From PFL25 sp046260155 (GTDB lineage Bacteria; Chloroflexota; Anaerolineae; Anaerolineales; UBA4823), in NCBI GenBank assembly GCA_046260155.1, contig JBJYXV010000013.1:1-64000 (forward strand): a stretch of DNA of 64,000 nt. The letters are read 5' to 3'. This document shows, in pieces, positions 1-9,059 of this stretch. Below the pieces are notes generated by a model, which was not told where the DNA came from, did no database searches, and saw only the letters and a list, made by a program, of their open reading frames with translations. Made by a program: the position numbers and the translations under genes. Numbering within the stretch: the first letter of the stretch is position 1; each line of letters opens with the position of its first letter.

Positions 1-1632
1 GTCCAATACGATCCCGCCGAGATTCGCTTCTCCGGCGAAAGAGCCCTTGAGATCGAAGAGCAATTTGTCACCAACTATATCAATCGCACCAGCGGAAGCG
101 ACGAAAGTCTGGCAGCGGTGGAATGGCTCAATGATCAACTGATCGAGGCCGGTTGGACCTGCACGGTTGACAAATGGCAAGCCGTTCTTTACAGTGAAAA
201 CAAGGAACTGCGGAATGTTGTTTGCAAGCTGCCGGGGGAATCGGAGAAAGAAATCCTGGTCCTTGCGCACCATGATATCGCCCCAACCACTGTACAGGGA
301 GCTGATAATGATGGCTCTGGTGTAGCCGTCCTGCTGCACCTGGCGGAGATATTCGCTGCAGAAGGGACCCCCCGCTATACGCTGGTCTTCGTATCCGATG
401 ATGCTGAAGAATACGGCATGATCGGCAGCCGGAGGTATGTAGAAACCCACCCCGATCCAGAAAAAATCATCGCCGGCATCTCTCTGGATAATCTGGGCAG
501 GCCCTACTATCAGGATATGGGCACCGAGCTGGTCGGTCAATATGAAGGTTACGCGCCAATCTGGATCGGTTTAGCTGCCAAGGAGGCTGCAGCGGTTGCA
601 CCAACGGATTGGGAAGTGATTCTCAAAGGACCTATCGACCAGGTACTCAACCAGGCAGTAACGATTTCACTCACAGATCAGGGACCCATCAATGCATTTG
701 GCGTGCCAGCTATCGGGTTCGGGCCGATCGTTCCACCCGCATCATCCGATATCCATTATCAATGCTGGCACCACCCCTGTGACAACATTGATTTTCAAAG
801 CCCGGACTCTTTGCAACAATCTGGCATCATCTCGGAAGCTTTGATCCGCCAGCTGCTTGCCATGGAGAATTTCCCAGAAAAAACAGGACCGTACCTGTAC
901 TTTGAAGGCAGTAACCAGGTCTTTACCGGTTGGCCCCTGTACCTTGTATTCATCGGATTTGTGGGGATTTTCTTCACTGGCAGCTACTTAATTAATCGCA
1001 CATCACTGGCCGAAAAGGTCGATGGCTGGGTAAGAGCTTTTCCCCATTTTCTGGGGATCTGGCTGCCATTGGTCGCCGCGATCCTTCTGCTCTACCTGCT
1101 GGTAGCTGTGGGTATCATGCAGGAATTCACCAGCTACCCAGGCACCACCAAGGATGCCACCCAATTAAACCCCAGCTGGTTGGCAATCACCATTTTCCTG
1201 GCTGGAACCGCCATCCTGTTTGTTCTTGGCCGCTGGCTGGTGAGCCGACTAGCAGCTGGTGTTGAAGCACCTGGATTTGGCAATATAAAAAGCCTGGGCT
1301 TCTTGATCATCGGTTTGATCAGCTTGCTCATCCTGCTCACCGATCCTTTCGCGCTGATTTTTATCCTGCCAATCCTTTTCTGGTTCCTGATCAGCGGTCG
1401 CCCGGGAGCTTGGAAGATCCTGGATGTACTTTTCTTCCTCTTGGGTGGTCTGATGCTTTATGCTCTGATTTACTTTTTCGGCTTCGGATTGCTCCGCTAT
1501 GGATTTGTTTTTCTGTGGTACTTCATCAGCGCCATCTCCACCGGCACTTTCAGCTTCCTCGACGTTGCAGCGGGAGCAGCAATCATGGCATCCGGTTTAT
1601 CGATGGTGATCAAGCCACCTTATCGTTCCTGA
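1..1632 (+). CDS. M28-family zinc metallopeptidase with C-terminal membrane domain (5' truncated)
   Basis: The reading frame is open from the first base, so the start lies outside the window; a GTG at 118 is internal because the upstream codons already read as peptidase sequence. The N-terminal half is an M28 aminopeptidase domain: an AHHD motif (first zinc His and Asp), GADNDGSG (bridging Asp), SDDAEEYGMIGS (catalytic Glu and ligand Glu), SLDNLG (ligand Asp) and a late SDIHYQCWHHP (last His). From about base 910 the protein becomes hydrophobic with about eight predicted membrane segments to the end. A soluble M28 domain followed by many membrane helices recalls the layout of eukaryotic ERMP1, though the orientation here is unknown. 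It probably trims peptides at the cell surface (inference). The next gene follows after 28 bp with a strong GAGGAGGG ribosome site, so the two may be co-transcribed. Confidence 0.85.
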   Translation, partial: VQYDPAEIRFSGERALEIEEQFVTNYINRTSGSDESLAAVEWLNDQLIEAGWTCTVDKWQAVLYSENKELRNVVCKLPGESEKEILVLAHHDIAPTTVQGADNDGSGVAVLLHLAEIFAAEGTPRYTLVFVSDDAEEYGMIGSRRYVETHPDPEKIIAGISLDNLGRPYYQDMGTELVGQYEGYAPIWIGLAAKEAAAVAPTDWEVILKGPIDQVLNQAVTISLTDQGPINAFGVPAIGFGPIVPPASSDIHYQCWHHPCDNIDFQSPDSLQQSGIISEALIRQLLAMENFPEKTGPYLYFEGSNQVFTGWPLYLVFIGFVGIFFTGSYLINRTSLAEKVDGWVRAFPHFLGIWLPLVAAILLLYLLVAVGIMQEFTSYPGTTKDATQLNPSWLAITIFLAGTAILFVLGRWLVSRLAAGVEAPGFGNIKSLGFLIIGLISLLILLTDPFALIFILPILFWFLISGRPGAWKILDVLFFLLGGLMLYALIYFFGFGLLRYGFVFLWYFISAISTGTFSFLDVAAGAAIMASGLSMVIKPPYRS

Positions 1633-1660
1633 AGGGAATACTCACGAGGAGGGTACTCAG

Positions 1661-2671
1661 ATGGCTGAAAGGTATTCACTGACTTGCCAGAATCCACCTG
1701 GCTTTGACCTTGACTTCGAGATGCTGCAAAGGTTTGAAACCTACCTTGATCCGCAGCAGCCAGAGAAATGCCAGGTACCCTGTCACGTGATGGGTTATGG
1801 TGAGATCAGTACCGTCTTTGAATTAAATATCGATGGGATGCAAGAGGTTGCCTTCAAGCGTATGTCGATCTTCGAGAACCAGGAAGAATTGGAGCAATAT
1901 ATCCAGGCGTATATAGAATACAACCTGCTGCTGGAGGAAAAGGTGGGGATTAATCTACCCGAACACGGTTATGCCATCCTGCAAAGTCCATCCGGCAGGC
2001 CGATCTTCTACATCATCCAGTGTAAGGTACCGGCATACTGCCTGGGGAACAACGCCATCCATTTGCTCAACCGCGCTGGAGTCCATACCTTGTTCGAGCG
2101 CGTTCTTGAAGAGCTGCTCAAATTGTGGACGTTTAACTCCAGCCAGGATAAATATAAGGTCTCGCTGGATGGGCAGATATCCAACTGGGTGGTGGAAGGA
2201 TTTAATGCGGATCAGCAGGAGCTGGCGGACGACCACCCACTACAGTATCTCGATACAAGCACACCGCTTTACCAGGTGCATGATGTAGAAGTTTTTAATC
2301 CAGAACTGGTTCTGCGCACAACTCCCAGCCTGCTGGCGATGATCATCCGCACATTGTTTTTGGAAGATGTAATGACCCGCTACTATGATCCTCGCAAAGT
2401 AACCATCGATCTTTTGGCAAACTTCTACAAAGAGCAAAGGGCTGACCTGATCCCTGGACTGGTCCTGGTAGCCAACCAATTCTTTGAACAGGAGGGAGCC
2501 GATATTTTTACTATTGAACCTATTCAGGGAAAGGAGATTCACGATTACTATCGGGAGGATTCCTTTATCTGGTCATTTCTTGCCTCCGCGCGCAGGTTAG
2601 ATCGGTTCCTATATTTAAAAATCCTGGGCCGAGAATACCCATATATCCTTCCAGGCAGGGTAAACCGATGA
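1661..2671 (+). CDS. Aminoglycoside-phosphotransferase/kinase-fold protein of unknown function (DUF6206-like)
   Basis: A 336-residue soluble protein with the skeleton of the APH/protein-kinase fold: a glycine-rich loop MGYGEISTVFEL (residues 44-55), a VAFKRM strand with candidate ATP Lys66, a D170-x4-N175 pair that fits the catalytic loop (the usual His/Arg before Asp is replaced, reading SLDGQISNW), and YLDTSTP with Asp198 in the DFG-like metal position. From memory it resembles the family called DUF6206, which I cannot verify here. The phosphoryl acceptor is unknown. It sits between a membrane peptidase and a class III aminotransferase, all on one strand with gaps of 28 and 48 bp, so a shared pathway is plausible. 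The ATG at 1661 is set by the GAGGAGGG site eight bases upstream. Confidence 0.75.
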   Translation: MAERYSLTCQNPPGFDLDFEMLQRFETYLDPQQPEKCQVPCHVMGYGEISTVFELNIDGMQEVAFKRMSIFENQEELEQYIQAYIEYNLLLEEKVGINLPEHGYAILQSPSGRPIFYIIQCKVPAYCLGNNAIHLLNRAGVHTLFERVLEELLKLWTFNSSQDKYKVSLDGQISNWVVEGFNADQQELADDHPLQYLDTSTPLYQVHDVEVFNPELVLRTTPSLLAMIIRTLFLEDVMTRYYDPRKVTIDLLANFYKEQRADLIPGLVLVANQFFEQEGADIFTIEPIQGKEIHDYYREDSFIWSFLASARRLDRFLYLKILGREYPYILPGRVNR

Positions 2672-2719
2672 AAGAGGTGCATACCAACAATCAATTTAAT
2701 TTGTGAAATGGAGTGAAAC

Positions 2720-3970
2720 ATGTCGTTAATTGGACAATGGTCTAAGGAAGAGACCACCCAGCAATTCGCTGCGCACGTCTCATCAGGAAAGGTCCAATTC
2801 TTCTCCCAGGCGGGTATTGACTTCATCATCGGTAACCGTGAGGGAATCTATATTTGGGATCAAGCAGGTAAAAAATTGATCAACTGCCACAGCAACGGTG
2901 GGGTGTTCAACCTGGGTCACAGCAATCCCAGGGTGATTGCTGCCTTGCAACGCGCTCTGGAAGAGCTGGATATCGGAAACCATCATTTCATCAGTGAAGC
3001 ACGTGCCATCCTGGCGCAGCGCCTTGCCTCGCTCTCTCCCGGCGACCTCAACCGGGTTGTATTCGGAGTTTCAGGGGGAGAAGCGATCGATATGGCACTC
3101 AAAATCGCCCGTGCTCATACCGGCAAGACAGAGGTAATTTCCGCTTTTGGCGGCTATCATGGACATACCGGTTTAGCATTGGCTGCAGGGGATGAAGCTT
3201 ATCGCAAACCCTTTGGTCCCTTGGCTCCGGGTTTCATCCAGGTGCCGTTTGGGGACATTCACGCCCTTCAGCAAGCCATTAGCCAGGAGACAGCAGCAGT
3301 GATCTTTGAAACCATTCCTGCCACTTTCGGCATCGCCATCCCGCCGGATGATTATTATTCCAATGTGCGCCAAGTTTGCGACCAGCACTCGGTGGTGATG
3401 ATCATCGATGAAGTCCAGAATGGTTTAGGTCGTTGTGGCGTCGTTTGGGGTATCGATCTTTATAATGTCGTCCCGGATATCCTTGTTACGGGAAAAGGTC
3501 TTTCGGGAGGCATCTACCCCATCACGGCCACTATCTACCGGGAACACCTGAACCCCTTCCTGCATGCAAATCCCTTCATCCATATCTCCACATTCGGTGG
3601 AGCTGAAGTAGGCTGTTATGCGGCGCTTGAAGTATTAAACATCCTCGAAGAACCAGGGTTCTTGGAACACATCCAGGAGATGGCAATCCTCTTCCAGCAG
3701 GGTTTTAAGGACCTGAAAGAGAAACATCCGGCACTTATTGTGGAAGTGCGCCAAAAGGGGCTGATGATGGGGCTCAAATTAAGCAGCGAGCAGCTGGGAC
3801 CCCTGATGACCAGGATTGGTTTTGATGCTGGCTTACTAACTATCTACGCCAATAATGACCCCTCGGTAATTCAAATCCTGCCCCCATTGATCATTCAGGA
3901 AGATGAGACCAATCTGGTTCTAAACATCCTGGATGGAATGATGGTGAAAGCCGAGGAGATGATAAATTAA
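2720..3970 (+). CDS. Class III PLP-dependent aminotransferase (ornithine/acetylornithine aminotransferase superfamily)
   Basis: A full-length 416-residue class III aminotransferase. SGGEAIDMALK (118-128) binds the PLP phosphate, GGYHGHT (144-150) stacks on the cofactor ring, IIDEVQNGLGR carries the Asp230 that pairs with the pyridine nitrogen, and TGKGLSGG carries the Schiff-base Lys259. Such enzymes move an amino group between an omega-amino acid, diamine or aminoketone and a 2-oxo acid; substrate cannot be assigned from these motifs. It follows the kinase-fold gene by 48 bp and starts at an ATG behind a GGAG site. Its stop is 36 bp from the end of the convergent nucleoside phosphorylase gene. 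Transaminase plus APH-like kinase is a pairing seen in small-molecule tailoring clusters, but no further biosynthetic genes are visible here. Confidence 0.9.
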   Translation: MSLIGQWSKEETTQQFAAHVSSGKVQFFSQAGIDFIIGNREGIYIWDQAGKKLINCHSNGGVFNLGHSNPRVIAALQRALEELDIGNHHFISEARAILAQRLASLSPGDLNRVVFGVSGGEAIDMALKIARAHTGKTEVISAFGGYHGHTGLALAAGDEAYRKPFGPLAPGFIQVPFGDIHALQQAISQETAAVIFETIPATFGIAIPPDDYYSNVRQVCDQHSVVMIIDEVQNGLGRCGVVWGIDLYNVVPDILVTGKGLSGGIYPITATIYREHLNPFLHANPFIHISTFGGAEVGCYAALEVLNILEEPGFLEHIQEMAILFQQGFKDLKEKHPALIVEVRQKGLMMGLKLSSEQLGPLMTRIGFDAGLLTIYANNDPSVIQILPPLIIQEDETNLVLNILDGMMVKAEEMIN

Positions 3971-4006
3971 ATCTTTCCGCTTTCCTTTGGTCTCGCTTAG
4001 CTAGTT

Positions 4007-5317
4007 TTATTCATCCCCGATCACCCCATAAAACAGCGGCAGAGGATCAACCGGAGTATCACTCCAGGCTAGAGCACCCAGCAAACGCCCGCTTGCCGCA
4101 GCCAAGAGTTCTTGGCTATTGGCATGCACGACATACACCGGGTCCCCATGCTCCACATGATCACCCACGTTTTTCAGCACTTCGATACCGACCGCGTGAT
4201 CGATCGAATCACCCTTCTTTGCCCGTCCTGCACCCAAATCTACTGCTGTTTCACCCACAACACGGGCGTTGATTTCCTTTAAATAACCACTGCGCGGCGC
4301 AGGTAGCTTATCGACAAGAGGTGCTTCCGGAAGCAAGTCAGGATTTTCTAGATACCTGGCATCACCTCCCTGGGCGATGATTAAGGATTTGAATTTCTCC
4401 CAGGCAGCGCCGTTTTCGAGATTTTCTTCGGCTACTACCCTGCCCGCCTGGTAATTCGCAACAGTGCCCCCCAAGGCGAGCATATGCGCTGCGACAACCA
4501 GGCAATGCTCCACAAAATCCTCGGGTCCATGATTTTGAAGCGTGTCAATAGATTCCCGTACCTCGAGTGCATTGCCGACCGCCTGGCCAAGGGGTTGGTT
4601 CATATCTGATATCAAAGCAACTGCTTTCCGGCCTGACTCCTCAGCGATCTTGACCATCAACTCAGCTAGCTCCCGGGCCTCTGGGATGCTTTTCATGAAA
4701 GCTCCAAAGCCAACCTTCACATCCAGCAGGATGGCAGTCGCGCCTCCAGCGATCTTCTTGCTCATCACTGATGATGCGATCAGGGGGATCGATTGAACTG
4801 TGCCGGTGACATCCCGTAAGGCATATAACTTGCCATCCGCGGGTGCCAGGTCAGCAGTTTGACCCGTTAATACAACCCCTATCGAACCTAGCTGTTCAAG
4901 GAACTCATCTGTACTCAAATCGACCCGGCAGCCTGGTATCGACTCCAGCTTGTCAAGCGTGCCGCCGCTGAAGCCGAGACCGCGCCCGGAAAGTTTTCCC
5001 ACCGGTAAACCACAAGCTGCAACAAGTGGTTCGACCACCAGGGTTGTCTTGTCGCCCACACCACCTGTGGAATGTTTATCTACCGCAACCGGCACTACTT
5101 CAGTACAATCCAGCATATCCCCAGAGTTCGCCAGTGCCAGGGTAAGGTCGGTCGTCTCACGGGGAGTCATGCCGTTCAGCAGGACTGCCATCGCCCAGGC
5201 TGAAGCCTGGTAATCGGGAATCTCTCCGCTGGTGAATCCCCGGATGAAGAAATCAATCTCAGCGCGGGTCAGCTCTTCACGGTCGCGTTTCTTAATGATA
5301 ATGTCAATGGCGCGCAT
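4007..5317 (-). CDS. Pyrimidine-nucleoside (thymidine) phosphorylase
   Basis: A 436-residue protein that covers the whole family. VDKHSTGGVGDKTT (79-92) is the phosphate-binding stretch, and SGRGLGFSGGTLDKLE (110-125) matches the thymidine/pyrimidine-nucleoside phosphorylase signature. The middle segment GQTADLAPADGKLYALRDVTGTV holds nucleoside-binding residues, and the C-terminal part is the typical alpha/beta lid domain. It cleaves thymidine, deoxyuridine and/or uridine with phosphate to the free base and (deoxy)ribose 1-phosphate in pyrimidine salvage. Whether it is DeoA (thymidine) or Pdp (broad) is not settled by eye; Gram-positive-type Pdp is likely. The ATG at 5317 has an AGGAG site eight bases upstream and a near-consensus promoter. 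It is monocistronic here; upp, which would use the freed uracil, is encoded elsewhere in the window. Confidence 0.92.
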   Translation of the reverse strand: MRAIDIIIKKRDREELTRAEIDFFIRGFTSGEIPDYQASAWAMAVLLNGMTPRETTDLTLALANSGDMLDCTEVVPVAVDKHSTGGVGDKTTLVVEPLVAACGLPVGKLSGRGLGFSGGTLDKLESIPGCRVDLSTDEFLEQLGSIGVVLTGQTADLAPADGKLYALRDVTGTVQSIPLIASSVMSKKIAGGATAILLDVKVGFGAFMKSIPEARELAELMVKIAEESGRKAVALISDMNQPLGQAVGNALEVRESIDTLQNHGPEDFVEHCLVVAAHMLALGGTVANYQAGRVVAEENLENGAAWEKFKSLIIAQGGDARYLENPDLLPEAPLVDKLPAPRSGYLKEINARVVGETAVDLGAGRAKKGDSIDHAVGIEVLKNVGDHVEHGDPVYVVHANSQELLAAASGRLLGALAWSDTPVDPLPLFYGVIGDE

Positions 5318-5343
5318 GGACGTAACTCCTATTCTGAACCTCC

Positions 5344-5371
5344 ATTATATTCAGAAAAAATCGAATGGCAA
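5344..5371 (-). promoter_or_regulatory. Sigma70-type promoter of the nucleoside phosphorylase gene
   Basis: Read on the minus strand: TTGCCA (-35, 5366-5371), a 16-bp spacer and a perfect TATAAT (-10, 5344-5349). Transcription would begin near 5337, giving a short leader that contains the AGGAG ribosome site. Match to consensus is 11 of 12 positions. Confidence 0.7.
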
Positions 5372-5448
5372 TTCCTTTCCGGATATCATGGTTGATTGTG
5401 ATTATGATTATTATTCCAGATTTTTGCTGGATTTTACCGGAGTACGAG

Positions 5449-5466
5449 TTGAGGCAGTCTCCTCAA
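5449..5466. other. Small inverted repeat downstream of the GT-C gene
   Basis: TTGAGG and CCTCAA are separated by six bases (5449-5466), extendable by a G-T and an A-T pair. It lies in the 210-bp gap between the end of the minus-strand membrane protein (5528) and the phosphorylase promoter. No U-run follows on the minus strand, so it is at best a weak terminator. Confidence 0.25.
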
Positions 5467-5527
5467 TTGTGTTAGGTAATAATAACGCAATTGATTGGAT
5501 CAAGCCTTTGAATTTTTATTCCTGGAT

Positions 5528-7708
5528 TCAACTGCCATAAGCATCGATAAATAACACATTCGTGGTCACTAACCAAATATCGAATATTAAGGAAATCGCT
5601 ATGATCAAATTCGATGCGCTGAAATACCTGGACAAATCAATTTTGTTTTCAACCTTGCCAGGATCTCCTGGTTGATATTTGACCAACTCTCTCATCACGA
5701 GGAAGATCACAATTAGAAACGGGATGTAGAGTGCATAGATAAATCTACGTCCACAGGCAATTGGGCAATACCAGGCAAAGGCAAACAAATATCCTGCAAA
5801 GTATAAAATGACAAAAACAATGGGAACCAGATTTGATTTTAAGAATTTACGGAAACCATCGAACTGGATAAAAATTCCAAACAAGAAAATCAATAGATAA
5901 CTGATCCAATAATTACTTACACCGAATGATTTGAGGAATATATTCTTGTATTGTGCTTGCAGACCAGATTCAAATCGGTCAGCGATTTGCTCCCAGGTAT
6001 GGTCTCTCAGATAATTTCTTAAACTGGGTAGTTCTTCCTCAGCCAGATGAGCAGGCCACTGCGTTACAAATTGGTGTTTTGCCTCTTCTACTTCGACTTC
6101 CTCCCAATCATCGTACCAGATATAGAAAGTGGTATTCACGTTGTAGAAATAATGTCCAAAGCGCTGCTTGAGTGCCTGGGCATATGGAGAAATTATCACC
6201 GCAAACATTCCCAGGACAGCCAGCAAATAGGCTGCTCTTCTAACGATAATCAATACGGCTTCTTTTTTCTTGTTGAGTTTTTTCTGTACTGCAAACAGTA
6301 GCAAATCAATTGCGTAGAGAAATGCAAATAAAGGCAGGCTTGCTAAGATTGTTCCCTTGGTAAGATATGCCACGCCGACGATAATGCCCGTGGCAATCGC
6401 TCTGCTCCATGTCGGGCGAGTTAACATCATTAACATTAATACAAATCCCAACGCAGATAACGAATAATACAGGATCTCAGCCTGTATATACGCTGCCTTG
6501 AAAATAAAGAGAGAAAACGCAATGATCAGGATGAGCAAATAAGCCCGGTATAATCCGAAGAGCTTGAGAAAAACAAGAAATAAACAAATTAATAGCAGGA
6601 TCGAGAGGATTAGATTATTTTGTTTGCCCTGTTCGAATAACTCCAGATCGTCCATGTCTGGCGAGTAAAACAAAGCCTGCAGGAAAGGGTACAGCGGCAT
6701 TCGATTATGATCGCCGGTGTAATTAAAATCTAAACGCCGCGCTTCCTTAATAAAGTCCATATATGCGCTTTGATCTGATACCGTTGAATCAATATTTATT
6801 TCAAGAGAGTGAATTCTGGCTGCACGGTAGTACGTTAATGCCAGGAGGATTAATGAAACGATCAACACTCCTTGGCCAATCCAAATGATTTTGTCCTGTG
6901 TTATTTCGCGCAGCCAGTTCCATAATCTCATCAAGAGTAGTGATATCAATGGCAAACCCACAATGATAATCGGGGCATAGAGCAGGATGCCAGGTAACAG
7001 CCCCCTCAATTTGTGGGGGAACACGAACCACTGGATCACGAACAGCACAAGCACGAACGCTACGAGAACGAATAAAAGGTATGCATCGTACAAATTTTGA
7101 CGAATTAAAATGATTGAGAATACCAGGCAGACAGCGGCATAAATGAATTGGCTGGCTATCGAAACCAGCAAGGGAAGATCCAGTTGATTCCCAAGGATCG
7201 ACTGCAACAGGAGACCGGTTCCAAAGCACAGCGAGGCGATAAAAACGAATTTGATCCACTTTTTTCGATCTCCTTGAAAGTATTTTGCCCTGATCACTAT
7301 CAAAGATAGAGAGCCGAGAAGAAATACGATCGGGGAAAATCGAAGCAAAACCGATAGATTCCTAGCAGCGCCTCCAATTAAAATGTTCCAAAAAGGAATA
7401 GTTGCAAAAACGAATGCCGTCCCGGAGAATAAGAAGATTAACTTGTAAACCCATTCCTGATTAATCTGCCGCTCAAATTCGGATAGAACTCTCTCACCCC
7501 AGGATGGATTTACATATGAAACCAATGCTGATACGAAGAAGAATACTCCAGGAACAATCAACCCGGTGAAAGTCAACAATCGTAATATCGAGGGGTTTAA
7601 GAGTCCGGATCCTTGAGATTCCCTCAGGTAGATACTTCCAATATATAATCCTGAACTCATCAGGAAAACAAGACTTAACAGAAAGAGATATCTAGTTAAT
7701 CGATTCAT
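5528..7708 (-). CDS. Large GT-C-type membrane glycosyltransferase (ArnT/PMT-like), 726 aa
   Basis: A very hydrophobic protein with a dozen or more predicted membrane helices. After the first block of helices comes a periplasm-facing loop with IDSTVSDQSAYMDF and DHNRMPLYPFLQAL; an acidic residue followed by an R-x-P-x-YP motif is typical of lipid-linked-sugar-dependent GT-C enzymes. A hydrophilic loop rich in Asp/Glu and aromatic residues (around WYDDWEEVEVEE) lies in the C-terminal half. It would transfer a sugar from polyprenyl phosphate to a surface glycan or protein (inference). Start choice: a TTG at 7735 overlaps a perfect TATAAT at 7735-7740, so the ATG at 7708 is the probable start. 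It is the last gene of the minus-strand glycan region. The DNA is visibly more AT-rich than the flanking housekeeping genes. Confidence 0.75.
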   Translation of the reverse strand: MNRLTRYLFLLSLVFLMSSGLYIGSIYLRESQGSGLLNPSILRLLTFTGLIVPGVFFFVSALVSYVNPSWGERVLSEFERQINQEWVYKLIFLFSGTAFVFATIPFWNILIGGAARNLSVLLRFSPIVFLLGSLSLIVIRAKYFQGDRKKWIKFVFIASLCFGTGLLLQSILGNQLDLPLLVSIASQFIYAAVCLVFSIILIRQNLYDAYLLFVLVAFVLVLFVIQWFVFPHKLRGLLPGILLYAPIIIVGLPLISLLLMRLWNWLREITQDKIIWIGQGVLIVSLILLALTYYRAARIHSLEINIDSTVSDQSAYMDFIKEARRLDFNYTGDHNRMPLYPFLQALFYSPDMDDLELFEQGKQNNLILSILLLICLFLVFLKLFGLYRAYLLILIIAFSLFIFKAAYIQAEILYYSLSALGFVLMLMMLTRPTWSRAIATGIIVGVAYLTKGTILASLPLFAFLYAIDLLLFAVQKKLNKKKEAVLIIVRRAAYLLAVLGMFAVIISPYAQALKQRFGHYFYNVNTTFYIWYDDWEEVEVEEAKHQFVTQWPAHLAEEELPSLRNYLRDHTWEQIADRFESGLQAQYKNIFLKSFGVSNYWISYLLIFLFGIFIQFDGFRKFLKSNLVPIVFVILYFAGYLFAFAWYCPIACGRRFIYALYIPFLIVIFLVMRELVKYQPGDPGKVENKIDLSRYFSASNLIIAISLIFDIWLVTTNVLFIDAYGS

Positions 7709-7734
7709 TCTCGAGTTCTTCAAAGAGATTTGCA

Positions 7735-7740
7735 ATTATA
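7735..7740 (-). promoter_or_regulatory. TATAAT -10 element upstream of the GT-C gene
   Basis: A perfect TATAAT on the minus strand, 26 bp upstream of the ATG at 7708. No convincing -35 hexamer is found at 16-18 bp spacing. It rules out the upstream TTG at 7735 as the start if this promoter is used, and indicates the gene can be transcribed separately from the flippase-like gene upstream. Confidence 0.45.
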
Positions 7741-7911
7741 TTCATAGTACATTGCATCATTCCGTACGAATAGCTTTTCATACCAGAACAGTATTTTTGC
7801 TTGACAAATCAGGTCCGTTTAATCTTAGACTTGTTATATCAAACCAAAATATCAAAATTCCATTGATTTTCTCGTTGATTCATTTCTATGATTATTTCGC
7901 TGCTGAACGTG

Positions 7912-8943
7912 CTAATTTGAAATATCTTTATTGTGAACTTTTTCCGGCTTATTCCTTCTCTGCCAATTTCGATAAATATCACTTAATTCAAATAAGCCCC
8001 CAACCAACCCTACGATTATAAAAACAGCAAAGATGGTAATTGAATAACTGATCGCCTGCTCTGGAGAAATTCCGTATTCGCTTAACAATACTGCATAGCT
8101 GGCTTCCCTGATTCCCAAGCCTGCAATAGAAATCGGGATCATTTGAACAATAGTTACAAAGGTGCTGATCCATCCGATAACAAAAAATGGAAGCTGGATA
8201 TCAACTGCCCTGGCGATCGAGAAGAAATAGACCAGGCCTAATAATTGCGCAGTCAATGATACCCCGAACACTGATAACAGTCGTTTGATACCCAATGCTC
8301 GAAATTTCAGAATAGTATTTAATAGCGATTCAACATTATCAAATACACTCGTCAGGAAGGAGGCATTCCCTTTCACCTTGTTGGCGATGAAATCAAAAAT
8401 TCCTGTTACCCGGTTTGAAAAATAGAGAATCCACATAATGACTATGCCGGACAATCCAAATATAATTAGCGCGCGAAACTCTGGAGCGCCAATCTGTTGG
8501 TCCCACAACGCAACAACTAATCCGATAAAGACTAGGCATGAAATTTGAACCAACCGAAAGAAAATGAGCAGTGCCCCAGCTTCAATATACTTTCGATCTG
8601 GTCGAGACAGCTTGTACCAGGACACCCCACCTGCCAAAAGATCCCCCGGAAGGACGAGGCTGTAAAAAGTGGCAATCAATTGAATTCTGAATATCGCATA
8701 AATACTGAAATGCATATCCATCGGTTCTTGTGTGATGGAAATCTGGTAAGCCCATAAAATCCTCATCAAGAATGTTGCCAACAAACTAAATAGCAGAGGC
8801 CAAATTTTGACGGACCTGAGAATTTGGACTAAAGAAGATAAATTAATTGACTTAAAAAGCACTATCAAGACCACTATAGTGACGGTCAGCTGGAGAGCTA
8901 TCCGTAACTTTGGATTCTTGAGGGCTTTCTTCAAAGTTTGCAC
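7912..8943 (-). CDS. Flippase-like integral membrane protein (UPF0104 / LPG-synthase transmembrane-domain family)
   Basis: 343 residues with about eight membrane helices. The pattern LVLPGDLLAGGVSWYKL near the third helix, and the conserved C-terminal stretch QMIPISIAGLGIREASYAVLL, are hallmarks of the YbhN/AglD-like family (lysylphosphatidylglycerol synthase TM region without the synthetase domain). Members sit next to glycosyltransferases and are thought to help move polyprenyl-linked sugars or lipids; the exact reaction is unproven. The start codon is a GTG at 8943; no clear Shine-Dalgarno is seen. It lies between asparagine synthase and the GT-C enzyme on the same strand, in keeping with a role in the same surface-glycan pathway. 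Confidence 0.8.
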   Translation of the reverse strand: MQTLKKALKNPKLRIALQLTVTIVVLIVLFKSINLSSLVQILRSVKIWPLLFSLLATFLMRILWAYQISITQEPMDMHFSIYAIFRIQLIATFYSLVLPGDLLAGGVSWYKLSRPDRKYIEAGALLIFFRLVQISCLVFIGLVVALWDQQIGAPEFRALIIFGLSGIVIMWILYFSNRVTGIFDFIANKVKGNASFLTSVFDNVESLLNTILKFRALGIKRLLSVFGVSLTAQLLGLVYFFSIARAVDIQLPFFVIGWISTFVTIVQMIPISIAGLGIREASYAVLLSEYGISPEQAISYSITIFAVFIIVGLVGGLFELSDIYRNWQRRNKPEKVHNKDISN

Positions 8944-9059
8944 AATTAACGATTAAATCAAGATTTTTTGGATTGGATCATCAGAGTGGATGTATGACCC
9001 TAAAAAAAATCGGTTCACACCCAAATTTAGACTGCCCATGATCCAAATTAGTAAGTAGC

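Noticed and set aside
5232..5540. Plus-strand 102-codon frame across the phosphorylase promoter
   Set aside because: It overlaps the start of the phosphorylase gene and its near-consensus promoter, and reads as an antisense shadow.
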